Part shown: positions 5,938-6,618 of the stretch, piece after piece
How positions within the stretch are numbered: position 1 is the stretch's first letter
Layout of the letters: the number at the start of each line of letters is the position of its first letter
Source of the DNA: Syntrophaceae bacterium CG2_30_49_12
Lineage (GTDB): Bacteria; Desulfobacterota; Syntrophia; Syntrophales; CG2-30-49-12
Direction of reading: 5' to 3'
Assembly (NCBI GenBank): GCA_001873675.1
Contig: MNZP01000154.1
Span: 1 to 6,618, forward strand
Length of the DNA stretch: 6,618 nucleotides
The notes under the pieces: generated by a model
The model's database searches: none
What the model was told of the DNA's origin: nothing
Seen by the model: only the letters and a program-made list of their open reading frames with translations
Position numbers and translations under genes: made by a program

Positions 5938-6618
5938 ATGAGCGACGCATCCATTGAGAAAGAGATGAAGATTACTGACCTCATATCTGAATCAGTGTTT
6001 GAGATTGGTGGTATTGATCAGCTGGATCAACTTCGGAAGAAAATTCAGGAAGAAATTCAAGATGAAGAGGGCGATAGCCATTTGTTTGAGCATTGGAACG
6101 CCTTTTTGAAAGATGCTCAAATCAAAATAGGGACATTGCTTAAGGCTGATTCTGTTTCATTCTTACTTGGTGCGGGAACATCCAAAGATGCAGGTGGCGT
6201 TTTACTTGGTTCAATCCCATTAGAAGTTGAAAATGAATTACTGCAAAAGGGTGTGTTAGGGAAAGAAGTCCAAAAATGGATGGAATTATTTTATCAGGCA
6301 GTTTACTGGTTGAATCCTGCTGAGGAGAACGTTCCAAAAAAGAAAAATGAGATCATTTCTCGATTCAATAGCAATGATAAGAAGCCGATTAAAATTAACT
6401 ATGAACTAGTCCTCTCATTGTTGTATCGATGGCGATCAGCTATCATGAATAAGGGTGGACGACTGCGACTCGATGGAGACCTAACAGTCGATACCAACGC
6501 AACCGAGCTTGATGTATGCTTGAATCAAGCGAAAAGAGCCCTCATACGCCAGTGTACACTTCCCAAGAACAATACCACCCCGGATTCACTTAAAGCCCAC
6601 AAAAACTTCTTGAAGAAA
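5938..6618 (+). CDS. SIR2-domain protein, 3'-truncated by window edge
   Basis: The frame opens at the ATG directly after TAA 5935-5937 and stays open for 227 codons to the last base, so it continues beyond the window. Residues 1-70 are charged and probably helical. The SIR2 NAD-binding opening follows: SVSFLLGAGTSKDAGG (72-87), with the GAGTS loop typical of defence-type SIR2 proteins (sirtuins have GAG[IS]S). The final TPDSLKAHKNFLKK (214-227) resembles the helix that precedes the FTTNYD-like motif in these proteins; that Asn/Asp motif would lie just outside the window. Defence SIR2 domains typically deplete NAD+ on infection or, with HerA, act in nuclease/NADase complexes. The best guess is the SIR2 half of a SIR2-HerA-like pair, but HerA is not visible. 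Composition is AT-richer than the upstream genes (about 33-43% GC in sampled lines against about 50%), suggesting a separate origin. It has its own good ribosome-binding site. Confidence 0.82.
   Translation, partial: MSDASIEKEMKITDLISESVFEIGGIDQLDQLRKKIQEEIQDEEGDSHLFEHWNAFLKDAQIKIGTLLKADSVSFLLGAGTSKDAGGVLLGSIPLEVENELLQKGVLGKEVQKWMELFYQAVYWLNPAEENVPKKKNEIISRFNSNDKKPIKINYELVLSLLYRWRSAIMNKGGRLRLDGDLTVDTNATELDVCLNQAKRALIRQCTLPKNNTTPDSLKAHKNFLKK

Noticed and set aside
5870..5960. A simple frameshift explaining the truncated methyltransferase leader
   Set aside because: I read the other two + frames through the junction. One gives KVKLTKEIIK then stop and the other meets TAA at once; neither resembles the expected LIWGDN continuation.

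Overview
The window looks like bacterial chromosome where a conserved housekeeping gene gives way to an accessory, probably anti-phage, gene cluster. All supported genes are on the + strand. Base composition is moderate (mid-40s to about 50% GC by eye), dropping to roughly 40% or less in the last gene. The ispF sequence and the gene style would suit a Desulfobacterota- or Nitrospirota-like bacterium, but that is a weak guess; nothing here fixes the taxon.

Layout. Positions 2-313 are the C-terminal two thirds of ispF, the isoprenoid-precursor gene of the MEP pathway, cut by the left edge. A short spacer follows, then a small unrecognised ORF (377-583) with a GGGGGAG ribosome-binding site. From 633 to the right edge runs one compact, apparently co-translated cluster: a RadC-family JAMM protein (633-1352); a 959-residue protein joining a UvrD/PcrA-like superfamily 1A helicase to a RecB/AddB-type nuclease with a predicted 4Fe-4S cluster (1352-4231); an AlbA_2 (Schlafen-type) plus GHKL-ATPase protein with a TPQV repeat linker and a winged-helix tail (4228-5697); a 79-residue ORF that resembles only the N-terminal leader of Type III-like DNA methyltransferases (5698-5937); and the first 227 codons of a SIR2-domain protein (5938-6618), open at the right edge.

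The junctions are very tight: TAATG at 1350-1354, ATGA at 4228-4231, TAG followed directly by ATG at 5695-5700, and TAA followed directly by ATG at 5935-5940. This argues for one operon. Inferred joint role: a DNA-processing part (JAMM/RadC plus helicase-nuclease), a nucleotide-binding regulatory or sensor part (AlbA_2/GHKL), and an NAD-consuming or nuclease-type SIR2 effector, probably with a HerA-like ATPase just beyond the window. The most intriguing point is the orphan methyltransferase leader. It has a strong ribosome-binding site, stops where the catalytic domain should begin, and is followed at once by the SIR2 start codon. This suggests either a remnant of a Type III-like modification locus whose body was replaced by a SIR2 module, or a detached domain that is still in use.
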